A stretch of 64,000 nucleotides of DNA from Carallia brachiata (GCA_021464245.1 JADCRB010000013.1:4632466-4696465); one strand, 5' to 3'; positions 24,271 to 37,589 are shown, counted from the first letter of the stretch. Notes: a model not told the origin generated them from the letters alone. Numbers and translations are program-made.

Positions 24271-27200
24271 ATGGAGGCGCTACTGGCGCGGGCATTGGAG
24301 TACACGCTCAAGTACTGGCTCAAGTCCTTCTCCAGAGATCAGTTCAAGCTCCAAGGCCGCACCGTCCAGCTTTCCAATTTAGGTTCATTTCCAAAATCTC
24401 CACAGAGTTTTCTTTCTGTCTCTTCTTTTGGTCGATTTTCTCGTTTGAATCAATGATCCGTTTTTTTTTTTTTTTTTTGCGTTTGTGAATTTGTTAATGG
24501 AGAAATGTTAGGTTTTAATTTTAGTTTTTTTTTTTTTTGGTTATTTAAAGTTTCATTCGAATGTTTGTTTGCGAAATGATTTAGATATTAATGGCGACGC
24601 TCTGCACGCCAGCATGGGATTGCCACCGGCGTTGAATGTAACGAAGGCCAAAGTTGGAAAGTTTGAGATAATTGTTAGTATTCCTTACTATTATTTTTGG
24701 TTTAATTGCTTTTGGCTTTTTTATTATAAAAATTGGATTGAAATTTAGATTGTGTATTGTGATTATTTATCAAATTTCGGTTGTCTTTAACTGTTTATGA
24801 AGTTACCAATAAGAGAATTGTTGGATCAGTCATTGCTTGATTAGCGAAAGCCGGAAATTTTAGGTAAGCGAGTTGCCACGCTTTGGGTTATCAGGTGAAC
24901 AATGCTTCACTGTAGAACTAATTCTAAGTGACTAGTATAGGTGGTGGAAGCATAGGCCACTTGATTTGTGGAAGCTAGGACGGCGTAATTTTAGCGAAGA
25001 AGGACTATCATTTAATTTTTGGGAACTTTTTGAGGATCCAAATGATTATGGTTGTAGCATTGAATTTCTCCTTGGAAAATGTATTAGTTATCCTGGCAAA
25101 TTTTTTTTGGAATTTTGGTTAACTTGTAAGCGATTTTGTTGCTTTCTGAAGTCTCTCTTTCTCTTTCAGCTTCCCTATGTAAGTAACGTCCAAATTGAGC
25201 CGATTGTTGTGCAAATTGATCAGCTCGATTTAGTTCTGGAGGAAAATCGTGATATGGATGCATCGACTAGCCCAAAAAGGTAACATGACTTTTTTTTTTT
25301 TTGACAAGTTTGGTGGTGCCTATACTATTTTTTAAAAGCATCTCCCCCCCTTTTTCTTTTCCACTGATGCAGTATCCAATCATCTAGTAGCTCAAGTAAG
25401 GGTGGCGGTTATGGATTTGCAGATAAGGTTAGTTGCCATCTTGCTTGCAGTTGTATTGGTGTTTTGGTGATGAGAAGTCAATTACTGCTGTCTGCATTTT
25501 GGGAATTAAGTGACATGTAGTGTAAACTGGAGAATCACAACAAATAGCAACTGACTTAAGCAGGGAGTTAAGGAACATAAAGTCACTTATACAAGTCATA
25601 TGCCATTCAATTACATTTTCTTCTTGCTTAAGTTGTGCAAAATGAGATACTCATCGATCACTTTAGTTAAAGTTAGAGTACAAGTGCTTATGCATCCAGA
25701 CACTTCCTTTTGGTTTCTTTAGTTAAATATGTAAAAAAAAGATGCAAATGCTGGATATAATTGGCCCTTTTTATGATTACCAGATTGCAGATGGAATGAC
25801 AATTCAAGTTAGCACCGTAAATCTTCTACTTGAAACTTGTGGGAGTGCTCGATGCAGTGGAGGGGCTGCTTGGTAATATTTGATTGTCTTCCATTCTGAT
25901 GTAGTGACATCTGTTAATTAATTCATCTGTTTGTGTTTTGGAAGCCATGAAACTAGCAGTTGAAGTCTTTTATAATTGATAATTCACTTGCCTGATATGT
26001 ATGTATGTTTACTAATCTACCTTGCTTTGCATCTAAAATGAGAAATTAGTGTTGTTGCAGTAGGTTTGAGATATTTTGTTCGAATTATGGGTAAAACTCC
26101 TGATATTGAAAATAACTTTGGTGTTAAAATTAGGCTCTCATTTGACTTTTTATGGAAATTATTGGTTCATCTCAGGGCACCACCTATGGCCTCAATTACA
26201 ATACTCAACCTTTTACTGTACACCACAAATGAAAATTGGCAGGTATTGTTGCAATATGTATTGTGAATATTATGCTTGGACAGCCTCATGAACTCTACCA
26301 CTTATATGAAAGGTTTGTGTTGTAGGTTGTGAATCTTAAGGAAGCACGTGACTTCTCGAATGACAAAGGCTTCATCTACGTTTTCAGAGTAATGCAACAA
26401 CTCTTGACAGTTTACACTCAAATAAATTCTTGTATACTTAGGTTTTCACTTTTCTACTTTTTGTCATGGGAGTGGGGCATGCAATCTGGGTGTATTTCTG
26501 TTGGGAGGACTTGTGTCTCTTTGTAGATTCTGTAGAAGTATCTAATGGTAAGAAATGGTTTTCTTGACAGAAACTTGAATGGGAATCATTATCTATTGAT
26601 CTCTTGCCACACCCTGATATGTTTGCCGATGCCAGTATAGCACGTTCTCGCGAAGGAGCAACACAGAGGGATGATGATGGTGCAAAGCGAGTTTTCTTTG
26701 GCGGAGAACGTTTTTTGGAGGGAATATCTGGAGAGGCTTATGTAATGCAATTCATGGATTTTTAGCAATTTTATGATGAGTTTGGAATTTTTTTTACAGT
26801 AATAAAGACCTTACACGCTTCCAATGTCATGTTTTATGTGCCCTAATTTCATACTTTGTACCAGATCACGATGCAGAGGACTGAACAAAACAGTGCACTT
26901 GGGCTTGAGGTTCAATTACATGTTACAGAAGCTGTCTGTCCTGCTTTAAGCGAACCCGGTATGGCAGAAAAGCTTTCTGCCCATCTTTCTCAGTTGTTTT
27001 TTTTTTTTTTTGATAATTTAGTTGAATACTTATTATATGTGGCATATCTGGTGAGACGTATTTTTTTTGGCAGGACTCCGTGCTCTACTGCGCTTCTTAA
27101 CCGGATTATATGTGTGTCTGAATAGAGGAGATGTGGATTTAAAGGCTCAGCAGGTCTTAAGATTCCCTAATCGCTACTGTTTGTGATCAAATTTAGCGTT

Positions 27201-30200
27201 TCCTTGGATTATGGTCCTTTCTTTAGCGTTTCTGTTAACTTGGTGCAAATGAACCTCAACAAAAGCACTCTTTTTTATGAATCCTTGCAGCAATCTAATG
27301 AAGCAGCAGGCTGCTCTCTAGTATCTATTGTTGTCGACCACATATTCCTTTGCATCAAGGATGCTGGTTTGTCGTTCTTTTATTTTCCTTCAGTGCCTTC
27401 AAGAATCTTGTTATTCCGTATTAAAGAAAATGGTTTCACAAATTTTTGTTACCTGTTTCAATATTAATAGTCTGGTATCTGTCACTTTCTTAAACTATCA
27501 TTATTCTTATTATTGTTGTCGTTGTTGTTGCTGTTATTTCACGTATGATGTACTCAAAGAGAATAAAAATATAAAATATCCTCTCACCTCAAAGCCTCCA
27601 TTTTGTTAAAGTGGAGGGGGGAATGTGTGCATGCTACACAATATCGTTCTCCATTCTTTTGTCATACCCATTTGCTCACTGTTTGGGCTTCCCTTGCAGA
27701 GTTCCAGCTTGAGCTTTTGATGCAGTCGCTTCACTTTTCTCGAGTAATGTTCTATTTCTTTTTAGAAGATATAAAATTACCAGTCTGCCTTTTGCCATTA
27801 AGAATCTGCCATGCCTTCTCAACTTGCAGATAATAGGTGGACTGTCTGGTGTTAGTTTTTAGAATATTACTTCTGAAGCAAAAATCTTTTCTATGTGGAT
27901 GTTGCTTCTTTTAACTGACCTAAGAATGAGTTGGATTCTTTTTTTTATTTTATTATTATTATTATTATTATTTTGCTTTGCTTAAGATTCTATATCTCAT
28001 AATTCTAGAATGAATTATACAACAAGAGTTAGATACATTGGTTTAAGTTCCATGAGAACTGACAGTATATTTGGGTTTGGTTGAGTTCTACGAGTAAAAA
28101 ACTTCTTTTGGAACTTACTTTCTTGCAAAAATGTGTGAAGTGTGGACTTAGTGGTTGCCTGGTGACAAGTTTGGAGTGAATCTTCTTTAAATGTTTGGAT
28201 TTGCATATATCTATGCTGTATTTTGCTTCTCCTGTCTGGCTGAGTTGTGCTTAATGAGAAATGAACCAGATAGCTTAGGGTTGCTTCTATGAGAAACAAA
28301 CAAAAATTCGTTGGTTCTTTAGAAACTAATCTTGCATACACAAATGTTTAAAGATGGAGCTACTATTTACCTGGTGATGAACATTGAATGAATCTCTTAA
28401 ATGCTATTGGAATTTGCCTATATCTGCGCTATATTCTGCATTTCCTGCCCATAGAAGCTCTGAGATCATGGACTTTCTTCCGTGTCCTACATATATCCAT
28501 GCATTTATGTTACCCACTGGTCTTGTGTAATATTTAGCAGTTGAAGGTCTTATCATGGGATTCTATTCCAGGCAACAGTTTCTGATGGAGAAAGGGCTAG
28601 TAATTTGACTAAGGTTATGATCGGTGGACTGTTCCTGAGGTAAACTCAATGGTCTACTTATCTGTAGACTGCTTGGGGGAGATATATAATTCTTGTATGT
28701 TTTTAAATTTCTGTTCTATTCACCACTAAATAAGCATCACAAAAGTTGGAAGTTTTTAATGAGATTGGCATTCATTCATATGGCATTTCTTCAGTTTTTT
28801 GGATCTCTTCACTTTTTTAAATTTGATATAGCGAGAAAGTAGGTGTAGCCCTATAGGAGATAAATTAGTGAGTGGCATTTACGTTAGTTTTGACACGTCC
28901 AACATAGACCAACCAATAATTCAATTCAGAGGCGGTGATCAGAGCTAGGTGGATGGCAAGACGAGGAGAGGAAGACTTAGGTTGACTTGGGAATCTTTAC
29001 TTATAAGGATTTAAAACAATTAGGTTTCACACCTAATTTAGCGTATAATAAAATGAAATGAAGAGAAAAGATGGACAAAATTGTCAAAACATTTGTGTAG
29101 AATATTACAACGGAAAAATTCCTATGCTTAATAGGATATCATGTTTATTTCGTATTAAGGATTGAATAACTACCAATGGTTAGCCTTGTGGTAAGTGCGA
29201 ATTCAAAATTTGGCGGGTTAAGTGCACGGACTCAAGTTTGAATCCTCCTAGGTACATTCCATGTTTCAAATGGGGAGCTGCAGTGGTGGGGTGTTGTGCT
29301 AACAACCACTGGGCAACCTAAAAAGGATTACTCGACGTAAAAAATTTAGTATAGCACAACTTCTGAATTCAAGTTTTAGGGCCGCTTGTGGGTGGTCTGA
29401 TATACCTAAAAGTTTCAGCGAGTAAATGGGGAGAGATTTGGGTTGTGTTGAAGAAAAATTGAGACAAAGAAAATGAAATTTGTTGATCTGCAGTAGCAAA
29501 CCGTCTTGTTAAGACATCAAAGCCTATGCCTGGCATATGTATTCTGGTTGAAATTTTCTCGAGTATGGAGGTGTCCCGCTTAATTTTAATGTAAAGTATT
29601 ATACATGGGATAATATTACAATAGGAGTTGCTGGATGTAGGGATACCTTTTCACGCCCTCCGTGCACTTTGGTTCAACCATCCATGCATGCTGTCCCAGA
29701 CAATTTTGTTCAGATCCCTGACTTTGGTATTGTACTAAACTTGATGTTTTTGGGGAGGTTTTTAGTCCATTAAATCTTTTAATGATGATCCCTCTTATTC
29801 AATTGTACTTACAGCTAAGGGTTTCTGCCCTCCAATATATCCTCTGGGAGAACACCTTTGGCAGTCAAGTGCAGGTATCCCTTTGTTATGCCTTCATTCT
29901 TTGAAGATCATGCCCACTCCAATGCCTCCGTCTTTTGCTTCAAAAACAGTGATTGCTTGCCAACCGCTTATGGTACTTGTTGAGAACTTGAGTTGATCAC
30001 CTCTTTATTGTGAATTTTTTCTTATTTCTGATGGCTGTTTGTCAATGTTCTTCCAGATTCATCTTCAGGAAGAATCATGCTTAAGGATATCATCCTTCTT
30101 AGCTGACGGGATTGTTGTGAATCCAGGAGATGTTTTACCTGATTTTTCCATCAATTTAATCGTATTCACTCTCAAGGAGCTAGATGTCAATATTCCTTTG

Positions 30201-33200
30201 TTCATGGTCGCATCAGCTAATTCAGCCAACAGACAAGACTCTATTGCTGATAATTCCTTTAATGGGGCAAAGCTTCACCTTGAAAACCTATACTTCTCAG
30301 ATTCACCTTCTCTTAAACTAAGGCTGCTGAAACTGGAGAAGGATCCTGCTTGCTTTTGTCTCTGGGAAGGTCAACCAGTTGACGCTAGCCAAAAGAAATG
30401 GACTGCTGCAGTATCCCACATCAGTTTATCTTTGGATAGATGTGCCAGCTCAACTGGCTCGCTAAGTTCTCATGGGTTGCCTACAGGCTTGTGGAGATGT
30501 GTTGAACTAAAAGATTCTTCTATTGAGGTGGCTATGGTCTCTGCTGATGGGAGTCCGCTAATAAATGTCCCTCCTCCCGGGGGTGTCGTTAGGGTAGGGG
30601 TTGCATGTCAGCAGTATTTGTCCAACACTTCAGTTGAGCAGTTATTTTTTGTCCTGGATCTTTATGCATACTTTGGTCGAGTAAGTGAGAAGATTGCCTC
30701 TGTTGGCAAAAATAGAAGATCAAAGACAAGTGGGAATGTATCTTTTGGTGGTAGGTTAATGGATAATGTTCCCTGTGATACTGCCGTAAGTTTAGCAGTT
30801 GAGGAAGTTCAGCTTAGATTTCTCGAGTCATCCACCATGGACATAGAGGAGATGCCTCTAGTCCAGTTCATTGGAGAAGATATTTTTGTCAAAGTTACTC
30901 ATAGAACGCTTGGTGGTGCTGTTGCCATTTCATCCACTTTACACTGGCAGAGTTGTGAGGTTAACTGTATAGAGACTGAGCAAAGTTTAGTGCGTGAAAA
31001 TGGCACATTTTCAGGTTCTCTGAGAGAAGGTTCTCTGGCGACAGAGAATGTTTGCCCTCAATTAAGAGCTGTTTTTTGGGTGCACAAGGGTAGAAAACAT
31101 GATGTAAATAATACAACTCCTGCAATTCCATTTATGGACCTACGCATGGTGCATGTGATACCATTAAGTGAGCGTGATAGAGAGTGTCATAGTTTAAGCA
31201 TCTCTGCCTGTATCTCTGGTGTGCGCCTTGGTGGAGGAATGAATTATGCTGAAGACCTGCTGCATAGGTTTGGAATATTTGGACCTGATGGTGGTCCCGG
31301 GAAGGGGCTTTCTAGAGGATTAGAAAATTTATCGAGAGGACCATTGCTAAAACTTTTCAAGGCATCATCTCTTACTGGTGATCTAGGAGAAGGTAAGGAA
31401 TATTGTATTTTCTGTTCCTTTGTCATTCTTTGTGTGGCATTTTGGTCTGCTTTGATTTGTGCTGTCTTTGACCTTACCTTTGCATACAGGCGGTGGTTCA
31501 GGAGATGGGAAAGATGGAAGCCTCCAATTGGGAATACCAGATGACGTGGATGTCTGTATAGAATTGAAAGACTGGTTATTTGCTCTCGAAGGTGAACAGG
31601 AGATGGCAGAAAGGTGGTGGTTTTACAGCCAGGAAGACATGGGCAGAGAAGAGAGGTGTTGGCACGCAACTTTCCATAGTTTGCTAGTAAAAGCAACAAG
31701 TTGTCCAAAGCATGAACTGAATGGCAGAGGGGAATCAAATGGAATACAGAAGTATCCTGTGGAAATAGTAACAGTAAGGAGTCCTCTCTCTCTCTCTCTC
31801 TCTGGATTCTTTCTTTGTTTTTTTTCTTGGATAAATCTTGCTCGGTGTATATTTTCTTTTCCTATATTTACACTTCAGGACAATTGATGCCATTTATTTT
31901 ACATGGTCAGAATTTACAACTAGAGTGTGACTGATGCTAGATGTAGCTTGTGCAAGAGAATTTTGTTGGATCCTTGTGGGTTGTCAAGGATTTTGTCAGT
32001 GCCCGAGCAAAAGAAAATTGTTTCCCAGATTTTTATGATCATGTGAATCTTCTCCTTGTTTTTCTGCCTCCCTGTCCATGAATCTATTTTATTGGATCCT
32101 TGTAGGTGGGTGTGGAAGGCTTGCAGATACTGAAGCCACAGGGGAAGAAAGACATTTCCGTATCTGCAAATGGGATCAAAGAATTTGTTGAGAAATCTGG
32201 GGGCATAAATTTTGAGGCCCGCATGTTGACATCAGAGGAAAATGGTGAGGATGGAATGGCTAAATGGATAGTGGAAAACCTGAAGTTCTCTGTCAGACAA
32301 CCGGTAATAAGATTTAAGACCTGCCAAACTTTTGATCACTGCCCACATCTGCACTTATTATTATGCTTTAGCAAAGATCTAATATAGTATGATGATTGTA
32401 TTGTAGATTGAGACTGTTGTGACCAAAGATGAGCTTCAGCACCTTGCAGTATTGTGCAAATCTGAGGTTGATGCAATGGGTCGGATAACTGCTGGATTCC
32501 TGAGGTTACTTAAGCTGGAGCGATCCATTGGACAGGCAGCCATAGACCAACTTAGCAACCTCGGTATGGCTAAAAGTTTTACTAATGAGTTATCCACTCT
32601 CAAATTTCTGCCCCATCATCTGAATATTGCTCTTTGGGCTTTTAACTCACAACAAACTGTGTTCAATATGTTTGTGAGATGTTGTAGTGATATTCTTGAA
32701 GCGTTGGGCACCAAAATCATTAGTTCTATTAGTTTGCTTTATTTGGCATTTGCTTGCTTCTGTTTCTGAAGCTCAAATTGTTATAGTGGTGATTATGGTG
32801 CTTCGTTGGATCTGTAAATGTTACCACACTGGCTTACTGGTTCTAGGTATATGTGTTCTCCTGGATTCATTTCCCTCAATCGAAGTGCTAGTTTTGTTTA
32901 TCCAGTTTTACTCAAGGCATATATGATTACCATTTTTAGTGTAGAATGTGTCCTTACATGGTTTTGCCTTTCTGGCCCTGGCTTTCTTTGATCCACGGTG
33001 TGATTCAAAGACTATATTTCTGTGAGCAGGTAGCGATGGCTTTGACAAGATCTTCTCCCCGGACAAGCTAAGCCGGGTTAGTAGTCCTCGCAATTTCGCT
33101 CTCTCCCCGTCATCAAATGTCATTAACGGAAGTCCACCTTCGATATTGGAATCAACAGTTGCTTCCCTGGAGGAGGCAGTTTTGGATTCTCAGGCAAAAT

Positions 33201-33328
33201 GCGCGGCACTTATTACAGAGGTTTCTCGTTCAGAATCGTCTATGCACCGTCTTTCTGATATTAAACAACTCAGCGAGAAGCTTGAAGGCATGCGGTGCTT
33301 AGTGACACAATTACGGAACCAAATGTAA
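24271..33328 (+). CDS. Chorein-N / BLTP3 (UHRF1BP1-like) bridge-like lipid transfer protein, complete, 20 exons
   Basis: Family role: VPS13-related repeating-beta-groove proteins form hydrophobic channels that move lipids at membrane contacts. Exons: 24271-24382, 24585-24673, 25170-25279, 25373-25427, 25784-25872, 26176-26242, 26326-26388, 26571-26741, 26865-26958, 27074-27153, 27291-27366, 27700-27743, 28572-28639, 29641-29726, 29815-29972, 30057-31392, 31490-31773, 32106-32303, 32407-32563, 33030-33328. The sum is 3636 bp, 1211 residues, with every phase consistent and no internal stop. The N-terminus MEALLARALEYTLKYWLKSF, with VQLSNLDINGDALH, is the chorein-N module. Exon 16 alone encodes about 445 residues (SSFLADGIVVNPG, FFVLDLYAYFGRVSEK, CISGVRLGGGMNYAE). 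The C-terminal about 60 residues (STVASLEEAVLDSQ to QLRNQM) look like a coiled coil. It matches a remembered plant family annotated as 'amino-terminal region of chorein' (for example At3g20720). Plant function is not established from sequence. Confidence 0.93.
27947..27972 (+). repeat. (TTA)n microsatellite in BLTP3 intron 12
   Basis: TTATTATTATTATTATTATTATTA-type run inside the intron between exons 12 and 13. Confidence 0.8.
28915..29060 (+). mobile_element. LINE-type reverse transcriptase C-terminal remnant in BLTP3 intron 13
   Basis: One frame reads KTRRGRLRLTWESLLIR. After a one-base shift the next frame reads DLKQLGFTPNLA. This resembles the RGRP-x-TW...KDLxxLGL tail common in non-LTR reverse transcriptases. 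The frame is broken and short, so it is a relic at best. Confidence 0.4.
29171..29325 (+). repeat. SINE-like element in BLTP3 intron 13
   Basis: A box A-like ATGGTTAGCCTTGTGGTAAG and, about 50 bp later, a box B-like AGTTTGAATCCTCC, as in tRNA-derived SINEs. It sits just downstream of the LINE-like remnant. Boundaries are approximate. Confidence 0.5.
31784..31803 (+). repeat. (CT)n microsatellite in BLTP3 intron 17
   Basis: A CT dinucleotide run starting 11 bp after the exon 17 donor (GTAAGG). Confidence 0.85.
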
Positions 33329-33890
33329 GATTGCCTTTTCCTTAGCATTTCTTGCCGTACAATTTTGAGATCAAAAGCATCCTACACATAGTTACCATTC
33401 TTTCATGTATATAGTGTATAATTGTACATTTTAGACATTTTTATAGTGATGAAAGCCCAAGCTATTAATTATTTGTTGTGGAAAAAAATTTTGTATTTAA
33501 AATAGCAAGATATATATATATATATATATTTATTTTTTTTGGTATATGCGGTTTCATGGATTTTGTCATTAGTGATAGGCCTCATAATTTGCCTTCAAAA
33601 ACTTTTTGTTAATCATGTAGTGTCTTTTGTTTTTTTTTGACATGATTCATGTAGTGTCTTGGACAGCCCATAAACTAGCTAGCTTATCACCCGTTAAGTA
33701 TTTTTACAAGCGTATTGTTTGTTTAGATAACATTTCAATAATTAGAGTTTAGATCTTTACTCAAGAGGCATTGAGTTCGAATTCTGAAAAGAGAGTGGTT
33801 GAGATTTAAGAAAGGAGAGAACTATTTTCATTATATAGTTTATGACTTAATGAATTTCTTAATGAATCAATTATTTTCATGGAATGGTAA
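33329..33890 (+). other. BLTP3-like 3' flank with SINE-like repeat
   Basis: The 3' UTR probably lies in the first 150-200 bp. A (TA)n tract is at about 33511-33530. From about 33740 to 33890 a repeat carries TTGAGTTCGAATTCTG (box B-like), then AAGGAGAGAACTATTTTCATT and TATGACTTAATGAATTTCTTAATGAA. Its second half matches sequence at about 85-150 (AAGGAAGAGAACTATCATTATT...), so it is a dispersed family. Confidence 0.5.
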
Positions 33891-35491
33891 AGTTTTCTAA
33901 ATGGTTAATCAATGATTTTGTCCATTCTTTTTTCGCAAAAGAATATACCTTCCTACGTTTCATACACAAACTTTTCCGTTGTGGACAATTTTGCAGATTT
34001 TAGGTGGCAGTATTTTCTGTCTTTGGTATGGTTTGAGGCGAAGGACGAGTTTTGACGTGGGTAAAAGTTATTTCATTACAATTTGAAGGTCATACATATG
34101 AGTTGTGGAAACAAATTTTTTTAAAAAAAAAATGAAGGCAAGGTTACGCAAATCTAACCCTTCTCAAAACTCACAACATAAGAGCGTTACGCATGAAAAA
34201 TGTCTTTTTTCTTTTCTCTACAAGGTTTGAGGACAGGGGAAAACATAGTTTACCAGGACTAATTGTTTGTACTCAAAAACACTAGGGTTCAAAATGAGAC
34301 ATAAGCTTAATAGTTAATACGCAAACTCAAATTCCATACAAGACTTGGCCAGCCCTTGGGGTTCATGGGTTGTTATTGCATAACAGAATAATTCCTCTGG
34401 GTATCGACAAAAAAATAATTCACTAAATTACAAGATGCGGGTTACGTATTCTTATGCCATAAGTTAATGCTTGTATTTTTTACCGAGTATCGGACAGTAG
34501 TAAGGTTAATAATGAATTGGTATTTCATTATTAAATTCTTGTTTGGATATCACTTCTTTTTAATCATTTAATCTATTGGTGATTTTCTTATTATTGTTGA
34601 TGGAAATGTTGGCACCTGCAAAGGTCAATTTTAAGACTCTATTAGCCATGTTGTGTTATGTCTTTTGATTTATAGCATTTTTCTCCCTTTATGAATACAC
34701 ATTTTTTGACTGCATCACTTGACACATCTCCGTATACAATCTTTGTCTTTTCCATTGTCTGACTTCAAGAGAGAACACCCTTTACCCAAATTGGCTTAGG
34801 GAGAGAAAAGAAGTAGCTTTCTATCGCCAAACATATTAAAAATGCAAGACAAAACATTTGTCACAAATAAAAAAAAGATGTATTTATGTCTATATATTTG
34901 CTATTCATTTTTTCGTAAGCACAAAAAGAAAGGATCAATGACAGATCTCCTGGCTAAATTTGTAAGCGTTTTTTTTTTTTTAATTCGGAGTGTAAGAGAC
35001 CGATCTATAACACGTATAGTGACTGTAATCCTTTAATATTAAATAAGTTTTGAAGTTTTAAAAAATAAAGTTATCTCTCAACGAATAATTTAAATTTTTA
35101 ATGTGATTGACAAATGTTTGATCCTAAAAATATCAAATTTACACTCGTTTGCATACTGAATAAAACGTAAATCTTTTGATACGTCTAACGAACTTCAAAG
35201 TTCAAACATGGCAAAGGAACAACCAGTTGATTGTTAGGCCATGTTTAAATCGGATGAGATAATGACTGCAGTTTTTGATGCGGTGAGCAATGTTTGCAAG
35301 TCCTTTTCGAAAAGGATTACGTAAAAATCTAAAGAAGATTTTGGTTATGCAAAAACTTCCACTGTTAATGACATACAATATGTTCTTTGGGAAGTCCGAC
35401 TTCTTATTTTGTTCACATCTGACAGTGCACTGTCTAACAAAGAAATGTTGCATGCCACAATAAAAGACATGAGCTTCCTTGTATGTCCAGA

Positions 35492-35702
35492 CAAAAAGTT
35501 AGTCTGTTAATATTTATAATACAATAATTATTATAATTTATACAATAATAAAAAATTATAAAATAAAAATAAATTATTATAGCAGTTGCAATAAAAATAA
35601 ATTCATAAATTATTTTTTTTATTTTATATTTTATTATTATAATTACATAAATTTTAACGATTATTATATTATAAATACTGTTGAATTAACTTTTTGTTTG
35701 GT
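35492..35702. mobile_element. Fold-back MITE-like inverted repeat, about 210 bp
   Basis: The left end ACAAAAAGTTAGTCTGTTAA and the right end TTGAATTAACTTTTTGTTTG are inverted copies. The arms continue as TATTTATAATACAATAATTA against the reverse of TAACGATTATTATATTATAA. The centre is near 35583 (AGCAGTTGCAATAAA). No coding content. Confidence 0.65.
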
Positions 35703-35716
35703 CATAAGTATTTCCA

Positions 35717-35774
35717 GAAAAGACATTGCAAAAGACAAAAATGAAGAAAAGACATTACAAAAGACAAAAATGAC
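35717..35774 (+). repeat. Short direct repeat, two units of about 29 bp, in ABCB copy A promoter
   Basis: AGAAAAGACATTGCAAAAGA CAAAAATGA is followed at once by AGAAAAGACATTACAAAAGA CAAAAATGA. The related words AAAAGACATT recur near 35800 and 35888. Copy B upstream has only a single comparable AAAGACATTGCAAGAGAC. Confidence 0.75.
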
Positions 35775-35950
35775 ATAAATGTCGTAAGCGATGATGATAA
35801 AAGACATTCCTACACAAATGCATGTATGAATACTTTCAACTCACCGCATTGACAATTACACAAATGTTGGATGCGATAATAAAAGACATTACAAGAGACA
35901 GAGGGCCGCAAGCGATATCAAGAAGTTGTATCCAATAGTACTTTCAAATG

Positions 35951-35962
35951 CAAATATAAAAC
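35951..35962 (+). promoter_or_regulatory. Probable TATA box of ABCB8 copy A
   Basis: CAAATATAAAAC about 70 bp upstream of the ATG at 36027. It occupies the same relative place as TGTATAAAAAA in copy B. Confidence 0.45.
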
Positions 35963-36234
35963 TGAATCCAATGCAAGTTCAAATTCCTCTTAAGTTTCTT
36001 TGATGTTCATAGTAGGAGCATAGACAATGGGGGGCAAAGATAGCATGTTTAGGTTTGCTGATGGGACTGACAAGCTGTTGATGTTCTTTGGGACTTTGGG
36101 AAGCATTGGAGATGGAATGCAATATCCTCTCACAATGTTTGTTATAAGCGGCGTGATCAACAAATATGGAAACCCCAACAGCCCCTTGTCTGGTGATACT
36201 GTAGATGAGGTAAGCATTTCATGCCCCCCTAGCA

Positions 36235-36566
36235 TAGCAATCTCGGGATAACCATCATTTAAAGCCTAAACGTTTGAATTTTTTTCTATTTGAGGCTAAA
36301 CCTTTTAAGTTTTCTATTTAAAGCCTATACCTTTATTTTTTATTCTATTCAAGTCTTTTTTTATAATTTACCGTTAACTTTTCCGTTAAACCAAACGGAC
36401 ACAGTGCAAAATTAACGGAAAAGTTGACGGTTTGGTTACAAAAGGACTTGAATAGAATAAAAAATAAAGGTATAGGCCTTAAATAGAAAATTTAAAAGGT
36501 TTAGTACTCAAATAGAAAAAAACTCAAACGTTTAGGCCTTAAATGATGGTTATCCCTAACAATCTC
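36235..36566. mobile_element. Fold-back MULE-type MITE with 10-bp target duplication, ABCB8 copy A intron 1
   Basis: The element body, 36245-36556 (312 bp), starts GGGATAACCATCATTTAAAG and ends in the inverse CTTAAATGATGGTTATCCC. Its arms pair over more than 100 bp each around the centre near 36400. It is flanked by TAGCAATCTC (36235-36244) and TAACAATCTC (36557-36566), a 10-bp target duplication with one mismatch, the length typical of Mutator-like elements. Copy B has a single uninterrupted TAGAAATCTC at this point (48291-48300), so it is the empty site. Confidence 0.85.
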
Positions 36567-37589
36567 TGGTTAATACTACATATCACAGGACATGAATTCC
36601 AGTCAACAATTAGTTCCTGACATAGTTCTAGTTTAGAGAAGAACATGCATATTTGTGGTGATAAGTAAAGAGATAGTCCTATACATTTGATAGTTTCGTA
36701 ATTAAATCTTATATGTTTGGATCGTTTCAATTGAGTCCTACAGTAAAACTTGTTTGGATTCTTAAGAAAGCTCGAGAAAGAATTGTAAAGGAAGGTACTA
36801 AATTCGAGACATTTTAATACGTTTGGATTACACAGAGAAAGGAAAGTGATTTAAGAAGCGTAAGAAAAATAATTTATAGGGCCGACACAATCTTTTCTCA
36901 CCAAACCAGTAAGAAATGGCAAGAAAATGGGGCAATAAATATACTTTGATACTAAATTCACTAAATTACTCTTTCCACATTCATCTTTAGTAATTTGTAT
37001 TGCATTTATGCGGTTACATTTCTATCTATTATATTTTGCATTTCAGAAACACACCACTAAGCCAATCTAGCAATCCTTAACCCAACCATTAACAATAACA
37101 GTTGTTAATACTCAGTTTTACCACTTTTATAAATACCACAAAAAGAAAAGAATTCTCGGAGTATAGAATAATATTTATATAAGGATAAAAAAATTTATTT
37201 CAAATACATAAATATTCTTTTTATCCACTTTCTTGTTAAATCCAAACAAAATATTACTTTCCAGTTTCTAACTAATTTTTTTCCTACTCATTTCTAACAC
37301 ATCCAAAAAAAAATATCAAAAAAAACTACTTCATTTTTCATCATTTTCTTTCTCACCGCTTCTTTTCTCAACAGTTTCTTTCTTTCCTCACTTCTAAACC
37401 AAACATATCATAAAAGATTTATTTCAATGAGTTCAATTTTAAACAGAAGAACCTCTAACTATTAAGTACGTTATTTGACTATATTTTAAAATTATTAAAA
37501 ATAAAGAATATACATTTTAAATGTACTAAAATTGATTAAAAAATAAAAAATATATATATAATTAAATAAAAATAATATTGTATTAAGAA

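Larger units (their letters stand above)
33900..36026 (+). other. Upstream part of the ABCB tandem duplication unit, copy A
   Basis: Several blocks reappear in order about 10-12 kb to the right. AAGAATATACCTTCCTACGTT (33940) matches 44153; AGACTTGGCCAGCCC (34342) matches 44769; the block ending CTCTTAAGTTTCTTTGATGTTCATAG (35989) matches 48049. So the promoter region was duplicated along with the gene. No separate gene is supported here. Confidence 0.7.

Noticed and set aside
31244..31738. A 164-codon minus-strand frame opposite BLTP3 exons 16-17
   Set aside because: It crosses a supported intron and is antisense to conserved coding sequence; no recognisable protein.
35520..35700. Possible matrix-attachment or origin-like AT tract
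   Set aside because: The pattern is explained by a fold-back MITE; AT-richness alone is not evidence for another role.
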